From JBEKTY01 sp049515555 (GTDB lineage Bacteria > Planctomycetota > Planctomycetia > Pirellulales > Thermoguttaceae), in NCBI GenBank assembly GCA_049515555.1, contig JBEKTY010000002.1:1-64000 (forward strand): a DNA stretch of 64,000 nucleotides. The letters are read 5' to 3'. The notes under the pieces are model-generated. The model searched no databases. It was not told where the DNA came from and saw only the letters and a program-made list of their open reading frames with translations. Positions 18,354 to 26,563 of the stretch are shown one piece after another. The stretch's first letter is position 1; the number at the start of each line of letters is the position of its first letter. Position numbers and translations under genes: made by a program.

Positions 18354-18493
18354 CGCAGAATCTCCCCGACCGTTCCCGTTTGGACTCCGCTCGGATACGC
18401 TCCGAGCCACGACTTCCCCCCATGTTAGCCGCTCGTTGCGTGGAATTCCAGGCGGCGCGTGGACGATGTGGGGATTGGCCCTTCCGATGTCCG

Positions 18494-18522
18494 TCGCCGA
18501 CCACGCCTTGCAACGCTATAAT
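18494..18522 (+). promoter_or_regulatory. Promoter candidate with a perfect -10 box
   Basis: TATAAT at 18517-18522 lies 65 nt before the ATG at 18588. The hexamer 17 bp upstream (TCGCCG) is a poor -35, so it may need an activator. Confidence 0.3.
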
Positions 18523-18587
18523 GGCCTGTTCCATGGCCAGGCGGATAACTTGGTGATCGAGCCGGGACTTGGAAAGGAAGACTACTG

Positions 18588-21383
18588 ATGAACTGCAACA
18601 TATCGAAAAGCTGGCGGGTTTTTGCGGTCCTGCTGACGCTGGCAGTTGTGGCAACAGGAGCCCCATCCGCCGCCGCGGAAGAAGTCGATGGGTTCAAACC
18701 GCTTTTCGACGGCAAGACGCTCGAAGGCTGGGAATCGCCCGACATGAGCTACTGGTCGGTCGAGAACGGGGCCATTACCGGCAAGATCACCCCGGAACAC
18801 CCGCTCAAGGTAAACCAGTACCTGGTCTGGCGCGAGCCGATGGGCGACTTCGAGTTGAAGATGAAGTTCCGCATGTTCGGATCGCCCGGCATCAACAGCG
18901 GTTTTCAGTTCCGCAGCCGCTTGCTCCCCGGCCACGACATGGCCGGTTATCAGATGGACAACAACCTCGACACGCCGTGGCTAGCCCGGCTGTACGAAGA
19001 GCACGGCCGGGATACGCTGGCATACCGCGGGAAGAAGGCGGCGATCGACGCCGACGGCAACAGCTCGCAGACCGACATTCCGGACGCCGGCGGCCCCGCT
19101 TGGTTCCGACTCGAACGGTGGCATGAATATCATCTCGTCTGCCGGGGGTCGCACCTGATTCTGCATGTCAACGGCCGCCTGGCCGCCGAGGCGCTGGACG
19201 GCGACACGAAACAGCGGGCCCTTTCCGGACTGCTGGGGCTGCAACTCCATAGCGGCCCGCCGACCACCGTCCAGTTCAAGAACATCCGGCTGCGAAGGCT
19301 GGCCCCGGGCGACAAGCTTTCTCGCCCTACGGCGCTGGCCGCGCTTCCGCCGCGGCGGCTGATTCAAGACAAGACGCTGGTGGCCTGGGTTACGGCGGCC
19401 GATCTCGTCCAGCGCGGCGGCAGCGTGCTGACGCTCGACGACCACGCCGGCCATTTCGACGGCATCGTGCTGGGCGAGCTGGTGCCGGGCAAGTGGATGG
19501 CCGGCAGCAATTTCTTCCAGCGTACCGAGAAGGATCAGAAGCACTCGCCCGCCGAGACGGCCGATCCTAAGACCTTGCTCCAGCTTGCAATCGTCTATCA
19601 GGGCTGCCAGGTGCGGATCTACCGCAACGGGATCCGCTATGCGGAGTACGCGATCGGCGAGCCACAGCAGTTCGGCCCCGGCTCGGCGGTAATCATGGGG
19701 CTACGGCATTTCGGCGCCGGTGGCCCGGCGCACTTCGCCGGGACGATCGACGACGCGCGCATCTACGATCGCGCCCTGAGCACCGAGCAGATCGCCGCCC
19801 TGCGGCCGGGGCAGCCGTCGGAACCCAAGCCGCTGGCGTGGTTCTCGTTCGAGGGCCACAAGGCCGTCGACCGGATGGGAAAGTTCCCCGTCGTGGACCT
19901 GCTGGGCGGCGCCCACGTGGCAGACGGCAAATTGCACCTGGACGGCAAGGGGGCATACCTGGTCGGCACGGAGAATGCCGAGTCGCAATACCCGTCTCCC
20001 ATTCATTACCGCCCGCGCCGCGGCGTTTTTGCCGACCCGATTCCATTCTTTTGGAAAGGCGAGTACCACGTCTTCTATCTGCGCGGCGCCGCGGGTCCCG
20101 TGCCGTGGGAACACATCGTCTCGCGAGACCTGGTCCATTGGGAGGAACTGCCCACCGCGCTGAAAGTGGACGGCGCCCCCGACGGCCCCGACGGCGGGGC
20201 CATGTTTACCGGCAGCGTGCTCCATGGCCAGGGACAGTTCCACATCTTCTATACGGGCGACAACGGCGCCAACCCGAAGGGGAACGAGTTCATCATGCAC
20301 GCCACGAGCCCCGACCTGCTCGCGTGGACCAAGCATCCCGAGGAGATCATCGCTCCCGATCCCACCTACTACAAGAACACGCGCACTCGCGATTTCCGCG
20401 ATCCGTACGTATCCTGGAACGACCAGGAGAAGTGCTATTGGATGGTGTTCTTTGCCAACGACGCCAAAACGGGCGCCGGCGTGCAAGGACGGGCGGTGTC
20501 CAAGGACCTCAAGCACTGGGAGTTTCAACCGCCGCTGCCGGGCGCCGGCGGCCAGGAATGTCCGGACTTGTTCAAGATCGGCGATGTGTGGTATCTGATC
20601 GGCGGCGACCGTTACAGTATCGCGAAGGATCCGCACGGGCCGTACGCCAAGCCGCCGGTCTCGGACGTCATCGACCGGCCCTTCGTCTACGCGGCAAAGC
20701 GAATGTTCGACGGCCGGCGACACATCTGGACCGGCTGGCTCTGGGACCGGGCGGGCTTCTGTGACAGCGGCCAGTCCCAGTGGGGCGGCACGCAGTGCCT
20801 GCCGCGCGAACTATACGCCGGCCCCGGCGGGCAGCTCTATTGCCGGCCCGTGCCCGAGGTGTCGGTGGTCTTCACCAAGTGCGTGCTGGACCTGGCCCGG
20901 AAGCCGGCGCTGGCGGCCGCGTCCGGCGGTTGGCACTACACGGCCGAGGGACTGGCCGGCAACGGCGATGCCGCCGGCTCGTCCTGTGCCATCCGCGTTC
21001 CCGACCATTACATGCTCCAGTGCAAGCTTGCGTTGGATCCCAAGGCCATCTTCACGCTCACCATGCGGCAGGGCGAGGATACGGGCTCGGGCTACGCCCT
21101 GGAGCTTCGGCCCGGCAAGCAGGAGGCCGAAATCTCCAGCGACTTGTTCCGCGAGCCGCGCCGCATCGAGTTGGACGCTTCCAGGCCGATCAGCATTCAG
21201 GCCTTCGTTCAGGGTTCGATGATCGAGACGTTCATCAACGATCAATATGCCTTGAGTTGTCGTGCCTACGACTATCCGACGGGCAAGCTGGGCCTTGCCG
21301 TCCGCGGCGGTGGGGTCAAGGTTCTGGAGTTGAAGGCAAAAGTTTGCGCGGCGCCGAATCCGCAAGGAACCGTGAAAGAATAA
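18588..21383 (+). CDS. DUF1080 + LamG-like + GH32-family exported glycosidase
   Basis: 931 aa. After a signal peptide (VFAVLLTLAVVATGAPSAAA), a DUF1080 domain (LFDGKTLEGWES, HEYHLVCRGSHLILHVNG) is followed by a LamG-like sandwich (GTIDDARIYDRALSTEQIAAL) and a five-bladed GH32 module. The three GH32 acids can be placed: the nucleophile Asp in VFADPIPFFW (family motif WMNDPNG), the RDP motif as FRDPYVSW, and the acid/base Glu in GGQECPDLF. GH32 enzymes hydrolyse fructans or sucrose-like beta-fructosides; this substrate is unverified. A C-terminal beta-sandwich (ISIQAFVQGSMIETFIND) matches the usual GH32 tail. The stop is followed by an inverted repeat shared with the convergent gene. Confidence 0.85.
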   Translation: MNCNISKSWRVFAVLLTLAVVATGAPSAAAEEVDGFKPLFDGKTLEGWESPDMSYWSVENGAITGKITPEHPLKVNQYLVWREPMGDFELKMKFRMFGSPGINSGFQFRSRLLPGHDMAGYQMDNNLDTPWLARLYEEHGRDTLAYRGKKAAIDADGNSSQTDIPDAGGPAWFRLERWHEYHLVCRGSHLILHVNGRLAAEALDGDTKQRALSGLLGLQLHSGPPTTVQFKNIRLRRLAPGDKLSRPTALAALPPRRLIQDKTLVAWVTAADLVQRGGSVLTLDDHAGHFDGIVLGELVPGKWMAGSNFFQRTEKDQKHSPAETADPKTLLQLAIVYQGCQVRIYRNGIRYAEYAIGEPQQFGPGSAVIMGLRHFGAGGPAHFAGTIDDARIYDRALSTEQIAALRPGQPSEPKPLAWFSFEGHKAVDRMGKFPVVDLLGGAHVADGKLHLDGKGAYLVGTENAESQYPSPIHYRPRRGVFADPIPFFWKGEYHVFYLRGAAGPVPWEHIVSRDLVHWEELPTALKVDGAPDGPDGGAMFTGSVLHGQGQFHIFYTGDNGANPKGNEFIMHATSPDLLAWTKHPEEIIAPDPTYYKNTRTRDFRDPYVSWNDQEKCYWMVFFANDAKTGAGVQGRAVSKDLKHWEFQPPLPGAGGQECPDLFKIGDVWYLIGGDRYSIAKDPHGPYAKPPVSDVIDRPFVYAAKRMFDGRRHIWTGWLWDRAGFCDSGQSQWGGTQCLPRELYAGPGGQLYCRPVPEVSVVFTKCVLDLARKPALAAASGGWHYTAEGLAGNGDAAGSSCAIRVPDHYMLQCKLALDPKAIFTLTMRQGEDTGSGYALELRPGKQEAEISSDLFREPRRIELDASRPISIQAFVQGSMIETFINDQYALSCRAYDYPTGKLGLAVRGGGVKVLELKAKVCAAPNPQGTVKE

Positions 21384-21406
21384 CTTGGGCAAGTTCCAGC
21401 GAGGGT

Positions 21407-21479
21407 GGCACGTCCCTGAGCGCAGTGAAGGGCGTGTTTTTTCGCGCCTCGCCGCGCCCTTCGTCCCTCAGGGCGTGCC
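21407..21479. terminator. Imperfect long inverted repeat between convergent genes
   Basis: Arms at about 21407-21434 (GGCACGTCCCTGAG...) and 21455-21479 (ending CCTCAGGGCGTGCC) pair with a few mismatches around a loop containing TTTTTT. It lies between the stop codons at 21383 and 21468 and overlaps the end of the minus-strand gene, so it may stop transcription from both sides. Confidence 0.45.
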
Positions 21480-24173
21480 GCCCAAACGAGCCAGCGACTC
21501 CAGGTCGCGGCGCGGCAACTGCCAGGCCTTTTCGACGGCCTTGCGGACCAGCGTGCGAACGGCCTGATAGTCGGCGTCGCTGCTGTCCTTGTAGACCGCC
21601 TGGGAACACTTCTGGGCGCCGCCGGAGGGCTTGGCCAAAGGCGCGATGAGAAAGAGGCTGTGGTCGGGCTGCCGCAGGTCGATCCAACTGAGCCGTGTCA
21701 CGTCGGCCGGCTTGTGGCACGCCTGGCACCGCGTTGCATGTACGGCGGCGATCGCCGATTCCAGTTGCCGATCGGCCGGCAGGTCGTAGGCGGGCCGCGG
21801 CTGACGCTTGTTGATGAAGCGGTCATGGTACGGGCCGTTCAGGTCGATCCAAGTGACCAGCCGAAGCCATTCCTCCCGGGAAAGTTTCACTCGCTTGCTG
21901 CACACGCCGCTCTGGAGCACCTCGACCAGCTTGCTGCGGTGCGACCCGAAGGCCAGCGGCATGGTGATCCGGGCATCATCGTTGACGTTCGAGCGAGCGA
22001 CGAGATTCCGGCTGAAGATCGTGTCGTAGGCCAGGTTGCGGGTGCGGCCGCCGGGGGTGCTGGTCAGGCCGCCGGAGAAGTCGAGACCCCCGGCCGGCTT
22101 CATGCCGTTGTGGCAGCCCGTGCAGTGCCGGTCGAAGATCGGTTGGACGTCGCGGAGGAAGCTCATGGCCGAGGCGCCCCAGGGCGGCGGCAGGGGATCG
22201 ACGGGGTCGCGGAGCATAGCCGTGGGAAACGGGCTGTCGGGCGGCGCCATGGCCTTCGTCTCGTGGCAGCCCACGCAGGCCCGACGCTCGCCCGGCTGAA
22301 AACTGATGAACGATCGCATCCGCCGCAGCTCCATCTGGTTCTCATCGAGCAATTGGAAGTAGACGGCCTGGTCCACGGGCACCTTGAAGTGCGCGCTGCC
22401 GTCGGCCGCCAGGGGCACGGTGCCGATCACGCGGGTGGGGTTCCAGTTCTCGGCGCCCTTGGCGTCGGGTTCGTAGCGCTGACCGCCGTACTTCCGGTCG
22501 TAGGGCCACTGGACGCCCTGAAGGATGCGCAAATAACGGGCCCGGCGGGGCTCGACCCCCGGCATCCCGAAGGCCGCCGCCGTCAGGCTGCACACGGCAA
22601 AGTTCTTCGACGGATCGGTCGTGTCGGCCAGCAGCGGCGGCCGCGGCCGCGGCCGCAGCGGAATGGGCACGAAACACGAGATGCCCGGGTCGCGGTACAG
22701 CAACTCCTTGGCGCCGAACACGTCGATCAGGTAGAGGCCGTATCCGGCCCGCTCGGTCTGGGCCGGACTGTAAGAGTACGAAGCGAGGAAGTATTTCTGC
22801 GACAGCGGCCAGGGGGTCATATAGAATCCGCCGCGATCGGTCACTCCCCCTTCGTCGACCGGCGAGCCGGACATGCCGCCCTCGGGCGGATGTACGCCGG
22901 GCGTAACGATCCGAATAGCCCGCGGATCGTTCATCCCGTCGCTCGGGGTGATGATGACCACGGGCCCGGCGGCCAGCGTGTGGTGGCCCGCGGCAATGGC
23001 CACGAGTTTGTTGTTGTTCGTGCCCGGGATCGAGCGGAAGTCCTCCAGCGCCCAGGGGTTATTCAGATGCTGCTTGAACCAGGCGTCGGCCCCGGTGCCG
23101 TCGGGCCGCACGGTCCACAGCGATTGGATGTTGGCCCACCCCCGCTGCTCGTATTCCCAGCGGGTGTAGCCGATCGTGCCGTCGTCCAGGCAATGGGGCA
23201 GGTAGTCGCCGTCCTTCGAGACGCTCAACCGTCGGATGCAACTGCCGTCGGACTGCATGGCGTAGAGGTTGCAGGAGGTCTCGTCCTTGTCCATCTCGTT
23301 GCACTGGAGCGACGCCCCACAGCGCTCCGAAACCAGCCCGATCGCACCGTTGGGCAGGTAGGTCGGGTCGAGGTCGCTCCACAGGCGATGGTCGGTCAAC
23401 TGGCGGAGGTTCTTGCCGTCGATGCCGATCTCGAAGAGGTGGGTGGGCTCGTTGTCCAGCCGGTGCTGATGTCCCAATCGGCCGGGGAAATCCTTGACCG
23501 GTTCGTTGCTCTTGGATTTCGCGTAGCCGAAGACGACGCGCGTGGCGTCCCACCACAGGTCCATGCCGTGGACGTGGCCGGGCCCCAGGGCGCCGCTGAG
23601 GAGGGCCCGCACCCGCGGCTCGCCTTCCGGCCCGGCCAGCGTGACCACGCACAGATCGCCGCCGGGCCGCGAGACCCACGGCATGTGGTTCAGACAGACG
23701 TCGGGATACGTCTCCTGGGTGAACCGCTTGCAGAAAACCAACTCCCGGAAGCCTAAGAGCGGGTTGCTGAAGGCCAGCCGCCGCATGACCCAGCGGGTCT
23801 TGAGATAAAGTTCCCTCTGCCGCTGGGGCGCGGCGTCGGCGGGCAAGGTCTTGAGTTCGGCTTCAATGGTCGCCAGCGCCTGTTCGCACGGCTGGGTGTT
23901 CACGCCGGCCGTCTTCAGGTCGGCCGCCAAGAGCCGCGCCCGAGCGAGGAACGCGGCCGTAGGAAACTTCGTCGGGGCCGGCATCGCGGGCGCCGGCTGT
24001 GCCTGCTTCGCCCGTTTGCCGCCTTCGCCGGCCGATGGGTCGGACTGTGCCCACTCGGCCTGCCGCAGCCAGTCGGCCTCGACCATCTCGCGATAGGATT
24101 GGGCGAAAACGTGCCCGGTGGTCAACAGCACCAGGAGGGCCATGCATCCGGAAAGGCGGGGGTGACGGCGCAT
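21468..24173 (-). CDS. HzsA-related multihaem c-type cytochrome protein 1
   Basis: 901 aa with a Sec signal (CMALLVLLTTGHVFA). The central part is a TolB/WD40-like propeller (IGIDGKNLRQLTDHRLWSDLDPTYLPNG, LDDGTIGYTRWEY). Three haem-attachment CXXCH motifs follow: CVGCH (~residue 632), CTGCH (~682, in PIFDRHCTGCHNG) and CQACH (~815). This order of propeller then haem domain matches the family called HzsA-related, after the alpha subunit of anammox hydrazine synthase. No beta/gamma synthase partner is nearby, so hydrazine chemistry is not implied. It is the shortest of the four complete members here, with no extra carbohydrate-binding module. Likely periplasmic redox protein, partner unknown. 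Confidence 0.85.
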   Translation of the reverse strand: MRRHPRLSGCMALLVLLTTGHVFAQSYREMVEADWLRQAEWAQSDPSAGEGGKRAKQAQPAPAMPAPTKFPTAAFLARARLLAADLKTAGVNTQPCEQALATIEAELKTLPADAAPQRQRELYLKTRWVMRRLAFSNPLLGFRELVFCKRFTQETYPDVCLNHMPWVSRPGGDLCVVTLAGPEGEPRVRALLSGALGPGHVHGMDLWWDATRVVFGYAKSKSNEPVKDFPGRLGHQHRLDNEPTHLFEIGIDGKNLRQLTDHRLWSDLDPTYLPNGAIGLVSERCGASLQCNEMDKDETSCNLYAMQSDGSCIRRLSVSKDGDYLPHCLDDGTIGYTRWEYEQRGWANIQSLWTVRPDGTGADAWFKQHLNNPWALEDFRSIPGTNNNKLVAIAAGHHTLAAGPVVIITPSDGMNDPRAIRIVTPGVHPPEGGMSGSPVDEGGVTDRGGFYMTPWPLSQKYFLASYSYSPAQTERAGYGLYLIDVFGAKELLYRDPGISCFVPIPLRPRPRPPLLADTTDPSKNFAVCSLTAAAFGMPGVEPRRARYLRILQGVQWPYDRKYGGQRYEPDAKGAENWNPTRVIGTVPLAADGSAHFKVPVDQAVYFQLLDENQMELRRMRSFISFQPGERRACVGCHETKAMAPPDSPFPTAMLRDPVDPLPPPWGASAMSFLRDVQPIFDRHCTGCHNGMKPAGGLDFSGGLTSTPGGRTRNLAYDTIFSRNLVARSNVNDDARITMPLAFGSHRSKLVEVLQSGVCSKRVKLSREEWLRLVTWIDLNGPYHDRFINKRQPRPAYDLPADRQLESAIAAVHATRCQACHKPADVTRLSWIDLRQPDHSLFLIAPLAKPSGGAQKCSQAVYKDSSDADYQAVRTLVRKAVEKAWQLPRRDLESLARLGGTP

Positions 24174-24197
24174 GGGGATGCCTCACTCGGTATTCTT

Positions 24198-24243
24198 CAT
24201 TAGAACTTGATCTGCGGGTCCATTAGAACTTGATCTGCGGGTC
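24198..24243. repeat. Perfect 23-bp tandem duplication
   Basis: The 23 bp at 24198-24220 are repeated exactly at 24221-24243. The unit holds the last codons and the stop of the cupin gene (DPQIKF-stop), so a second copy of the gene's end lies just beyond its true stop. Confidence 0.9.
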
Positions 24244-24921
24244 GGTGAAGCGCACGGCGGCGCCACTGTGGAAGGTCGAGGTCTCGGTGACGATGGCGCC
24301 CTCGGGCCCGGCCTGCTGCCAGTGCTTCTGCTCGGGCCGGGTCAGTCCGGTCACCTCGCCCAACTTCAGCGCCTTCTCGCACCGCACCGTGACGTACTTC
24401 TGCTGGCAGTCGGGGATCTTCACCGCCAGTTTCTCCGTGGGCTGGCCCTCGCCGTAGGTATAGCTCGAGCCCCAGCGGACGTGCCACGACTCCATCTTCA
24501 CCGGCACGTTATCGGCCGGCAGCGGCACGTGCCAGTGCTCGGGGATCATCTGGCCCGGCAACAGGAAAATCTCGAGGCTGGCGTAGTTGTCCTTCTGGTT
24601 GTTGACCCAGAACATGCCGCCAAAGCCCACCTCGGTGAAGTGGCCCAGGCCGCAATCGGCCATCCACATTTCCTTGCGAAGCCGGTCGGAGATGGGGTAC
24701 TGGGCCGCTTCGAGGAACCGGAGATAGGCCCCTTTGGCGGCCTCGGGCTTGAACTTGCCCTGGGCGTCGTAGAAGTCGGCGTTGCTCGGCGCGGCCGCAA
24801 CGACCCGCCGGCGATTCGCCCGCGGGGCCGCCGCAGCGTCGCCCGCCAGCAGTAAACCGCCGCCGACGCCCAACACCGTCGCGCACGCGGCGCGGCGTCC
24901 GATCTTCCGATCATTTCGCAT
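24223..24921 (-). CDS. Tat-exported cupin, D-lyxose-isomerase-like
   Basis: 232 aa. ATG 24921 has AAGGAG 6 nt upstream; an earlier in-frame ATG at 24939 would include that site. An N-terminal twin-arginine-like region (GRRAACATVLGVGGGLLLAG) is followed by a single cupin barrel. Candidate metal ligands lie in GQMIPEHWHVP, and the end reads EGAIVTETSTFHSGAAVRFTDP, which recalls the close of cupin-type D-lyxose ketol-isomerases. A sugar isomerase role would fit the neighbouring isomerase-like genes, but export is unusual for that enzyme and the call is by resemblance. It has its own strong promoter and an elaborate leader. Confidence 0.65.
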   Translation of the reverse strand: MRNDRKIGRRAACATVLGVGGGLLLAGDAAAAPRANRRRVVAAAPSNADFYDAQGKFKPEAAKGAYLRFLEAAQYPISDRLRKEMWMADCGLGHFTEVGFGGMFWVNNQKDNYASLEIFLLPGQMIPEHWHVPLPADNVPVKMESWHVRWGSSYTYGEGQPTEKLAVKIPDCQQKYVTVRCEKALKLGEVTGLTRPEQKHWQQAGPEGAIVTETSTFHSGAAVRFTDPQIKF

Positions 24922-24991
24922 CGCATTCTCCTTCGTCATCGGGGGGACTTGATCTCCAAGTATTCGAGCAGCGCACCGTCCCTCTCTTCAT
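24911..24991 (-). CDS. Possible 26-aa leader peptide overlapping the cupin start
   Basis: ATG 24991 has AAGGAG at 24998-25003 with 6-nt spacing, and the frame ends in TGA at 24911-24913, just inside the cupin gene (start 24921). The peptide begins MKRGTVRCSNTW and has no recognisable family. Its ATG lies in the 3-nt loop of a hairpin. This layout suggests translational coupling or attenuation, but it may be chance. Confidence 0.35.
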   Translation of the reverse strand: MKRGTVRCSNTWRSSPPDDEGECDAK

Positions 24992-25012
24992 AAGAGACTC
25001 CTTGAGGTGCGC
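24971..25012 (-). promoter_or_regulatory. Nested hairpin in the cupin leader
   Basis: Outer arms GCGCACC (24971-24977) and GGTGCGC (25006-25012) enclose a 6-bp inner stem (24983-24988 with 24992-24997). Its 3-nt loop is the start codon of the small upstream reading frame. The ribosome site of that frame lies between the inner and outer stems. Confidence 0.4.
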
Positions 25013-25024
25013 CGGCAGACGGCC

Positions 25025-25053
25025 ATTATAACTCTCGTGGCGGCGGGCGTCAA
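25025..25053 (-). promoter_or_regulatory. Strong sigma70-like promoter for the cupin gene
   Basis: Minus strand TTGACG (25048-25053) and perfect TATAAT (25025-25030) with 17-bp spacing, the best match in the window. It starts 2 bp after the glycerol dehydrogenase stop (25056), so the cupin is transcribed independently with a leader of about 95 nt. Confidence 0.6.
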
Positions 25054-25055
25054 CC

Positions 25056-26162
25056 TTACGACCGCAGCCGCTTCCGCTCACGGCCCAGCGCGTTGGCCGC
25101 GATCATGGCGTCGACCACGTCGTCTGCGGTGACGGGAAAGGGATGGTTGTGGCACAGCGAGCCCTCGCCCGCGCATGCCTTGCCGATCTCGTCGAGGCGC
25201 TGGCGCGTCACGCCTTCGAGGTTGATGTCGGCGAAAGTCACCGGCAGGCCGGCGGCGATCTCAAAATCGACGATGCTGTTTCTGTGCCGCGCGTTGATCT
25301 CGTCATCCAGGCAGAGTTGGGTGATGATTCCGAAGGCCACCTTCTCGCCGTGCATGAAGCGTTTGCACTCCGGGACGTTCGACAACAGGTTGCCGACCAT
25401 GTGGGCGGTGGCAAGTCCGCCGCTCTCGAAACCCAAGCCCGACAGCAGCACATTGGCTTCGATGACTTTCTCGACGGCCGGAGTGAGCGCCTGGTGTTCC
25501 AGGTCGCGTTTGGCTTCGAGCCCGTGTTCCATGAGGGTCTCGAAGCAGAGCCGCGCCAGTGCGACGGCCGCCATGGTCGGCCGGCCGCCGGCGAGGTTGG
25601 CTGCGCGTGTTTTGCAGGCCGCCTCGGTTTCGACCCACGTGGACAGGGCGTCGCCCATACCGGCCACGAACGCCCGGACGGGGCCTCGGGCGATCACCAG
25701 GCTGTCGACCAGCACGATATCGGGATTGGACGGCCAGCATTCGAAGTCGATGAAATTACCCTGCTTGTCGTACCACACCGAGGCCGCGCTGGTAGGCGAA
25801 TCATTGGAGGCAATCGTGGGGCAGGTCACCATTTTCAGGCCCACGTCGACCGCCACGGCCTTGGCAACGTCCAGGATCTTGCCACCGCCGAGGCCCACCG
25901 AGATATCGGCTCCATGCCGCCGGGCAATTTGTCCCACGCGGCCGCGTTCCTCGCGCGTGGCTTCGCCCTCAAACATGGCTTCCACCGCTTCCATGTCTGC
26001 TTGGCGAATGCTCTCCAAGACCGTCAGGCCGACAATTCCCTTCACGCATTCATCCCACAGCAGCAGCGGCCGCCGGCCGAGCATCTTCAGGTAATGGCCT
26101 AACTCCTTGAGGATGCCGCGTCCTTGAATGTACTTGTGCGGGGCGATGAGCACGGATTTCAC
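25056..26162 (-). CDS. gldA: Glycerol dehydrogenase-family protein
   Basis: 368 aa from GTG 26162, which has GGAGG 8-9 nt upstream and overlaps the TGA of the preceding gene (GTGA). The length matches the family (about 365-370 aa). It has the iron/zinc-containing polyol dehydrogenase fold: NAD-binding GLGGGKILDVAKAVA, TCPTIASNDSPTSA, and metal ligands expected at Asp in GMGDALSTW and His in TAHMVGNLL and FMHGEKVAFG. It oxidises glycerol or a related polyol to the keto form in the cytoplasm, with no signal peptide visible. It is the third gene of a coupled operon with two proteins of unknown function, an unusual context, so the substrate may be another polyol or sugar alcohol. Confidence 0.85.
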   Translation of the reverse strand: MKSVLIAPHKYIQGRGILKELGHYLKMLGRRPLLLWDECVKGIVGLTVLESIRQADMEAVEAMFEGEATREERGRVGQIARRHGADISVGLGGGKILDVAKAVAVDVGLKMVTCPTIASNDSPTSAASVWYDKQGNFIDFECWPSNPDIVLVDSLVIARGPVRAFVAGMGDALSTWVETEAACKTRAANLAGGRPTMAAVALARLCFETLMEHGLEAKRDLEHQALTPAVEKVIEANVLLSGLGFESGGLATAHMVGNLLSNVPECKRFMHGEKVAFGIITQLCLDDEINARHRNSIVDFEIAAGLPVTFADINLEGVTRQRLDEIGKACAGEGSLCHNHPFPVTADDVVDAMIAANALGRERKRLRS

Positions 26163-26563
26163 GATCTGGTTCCTCCGGTACGAATAGTAAGAAATCCTTC
26201 CACGCCTTCCCATCGCACCGGATTGTCCAGCGGCCAGTTGGGATGGTAGTTCTCGCCCTTGCGGTGCATCTCGCCCGTGTTCCATCCGCGCAGCCAGCCT
26301 TGGGACGTGAAGGCAACCATGGTGTCTGGTGGCACGAGCTTGGTCAGCGCGGCGATGCTGCCCGGCCGCGGCTCGATCACAATGCGGACCTTGTCAGCCC
26401 ATAGCCCCAGGCAACCCTTGTTGCTCTGGGCAATGAGCAGCGCCGCTTCCCAAGACATGGGCCAACTCCAGCGTGCGGGGGACTTTTCCCATTCGGCCGC
26501 GTCGGCGGCCGCGTAGACCTTGCCGTCGTTGGTGGGCACGATCATCGGCAGCCGCCGGGTCAT
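26159..26563 (-). CDS. Unknown 134-aa protein of the gldA operon
   Basis: Start ATG 26563 overlaps the TGA of the gene upstream (ATGA), and its own TGA overlaps the gldA GTG, so it lies in a tightly coupled trio. The sequence is rich in Trp and Pro (WSWPMSWEAALLIAQSNKGCLG, split by short loops; PLDNPVRWEGVEGFLTIRTG). No signal peptide, membrane segment or known domain is recognised. The coupling is the main evidence that it is translated. A dedicated partner or regulator of the dehydrogenase is possible but unproven. Confidence 0.6.
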   Translation of the reverse strand: MTRRLPMIVPTNDGKVYAAADAAEWEKSPARWSWPMSWEAALLIAQSNKGCLGLWADKVRIVIEPRPGSIAALTKLVPPDTMVAFTSQGWLRGWNTGEMHRKGENYHPNWPLDNPVRWEGVEGFLTIRTGGTRS

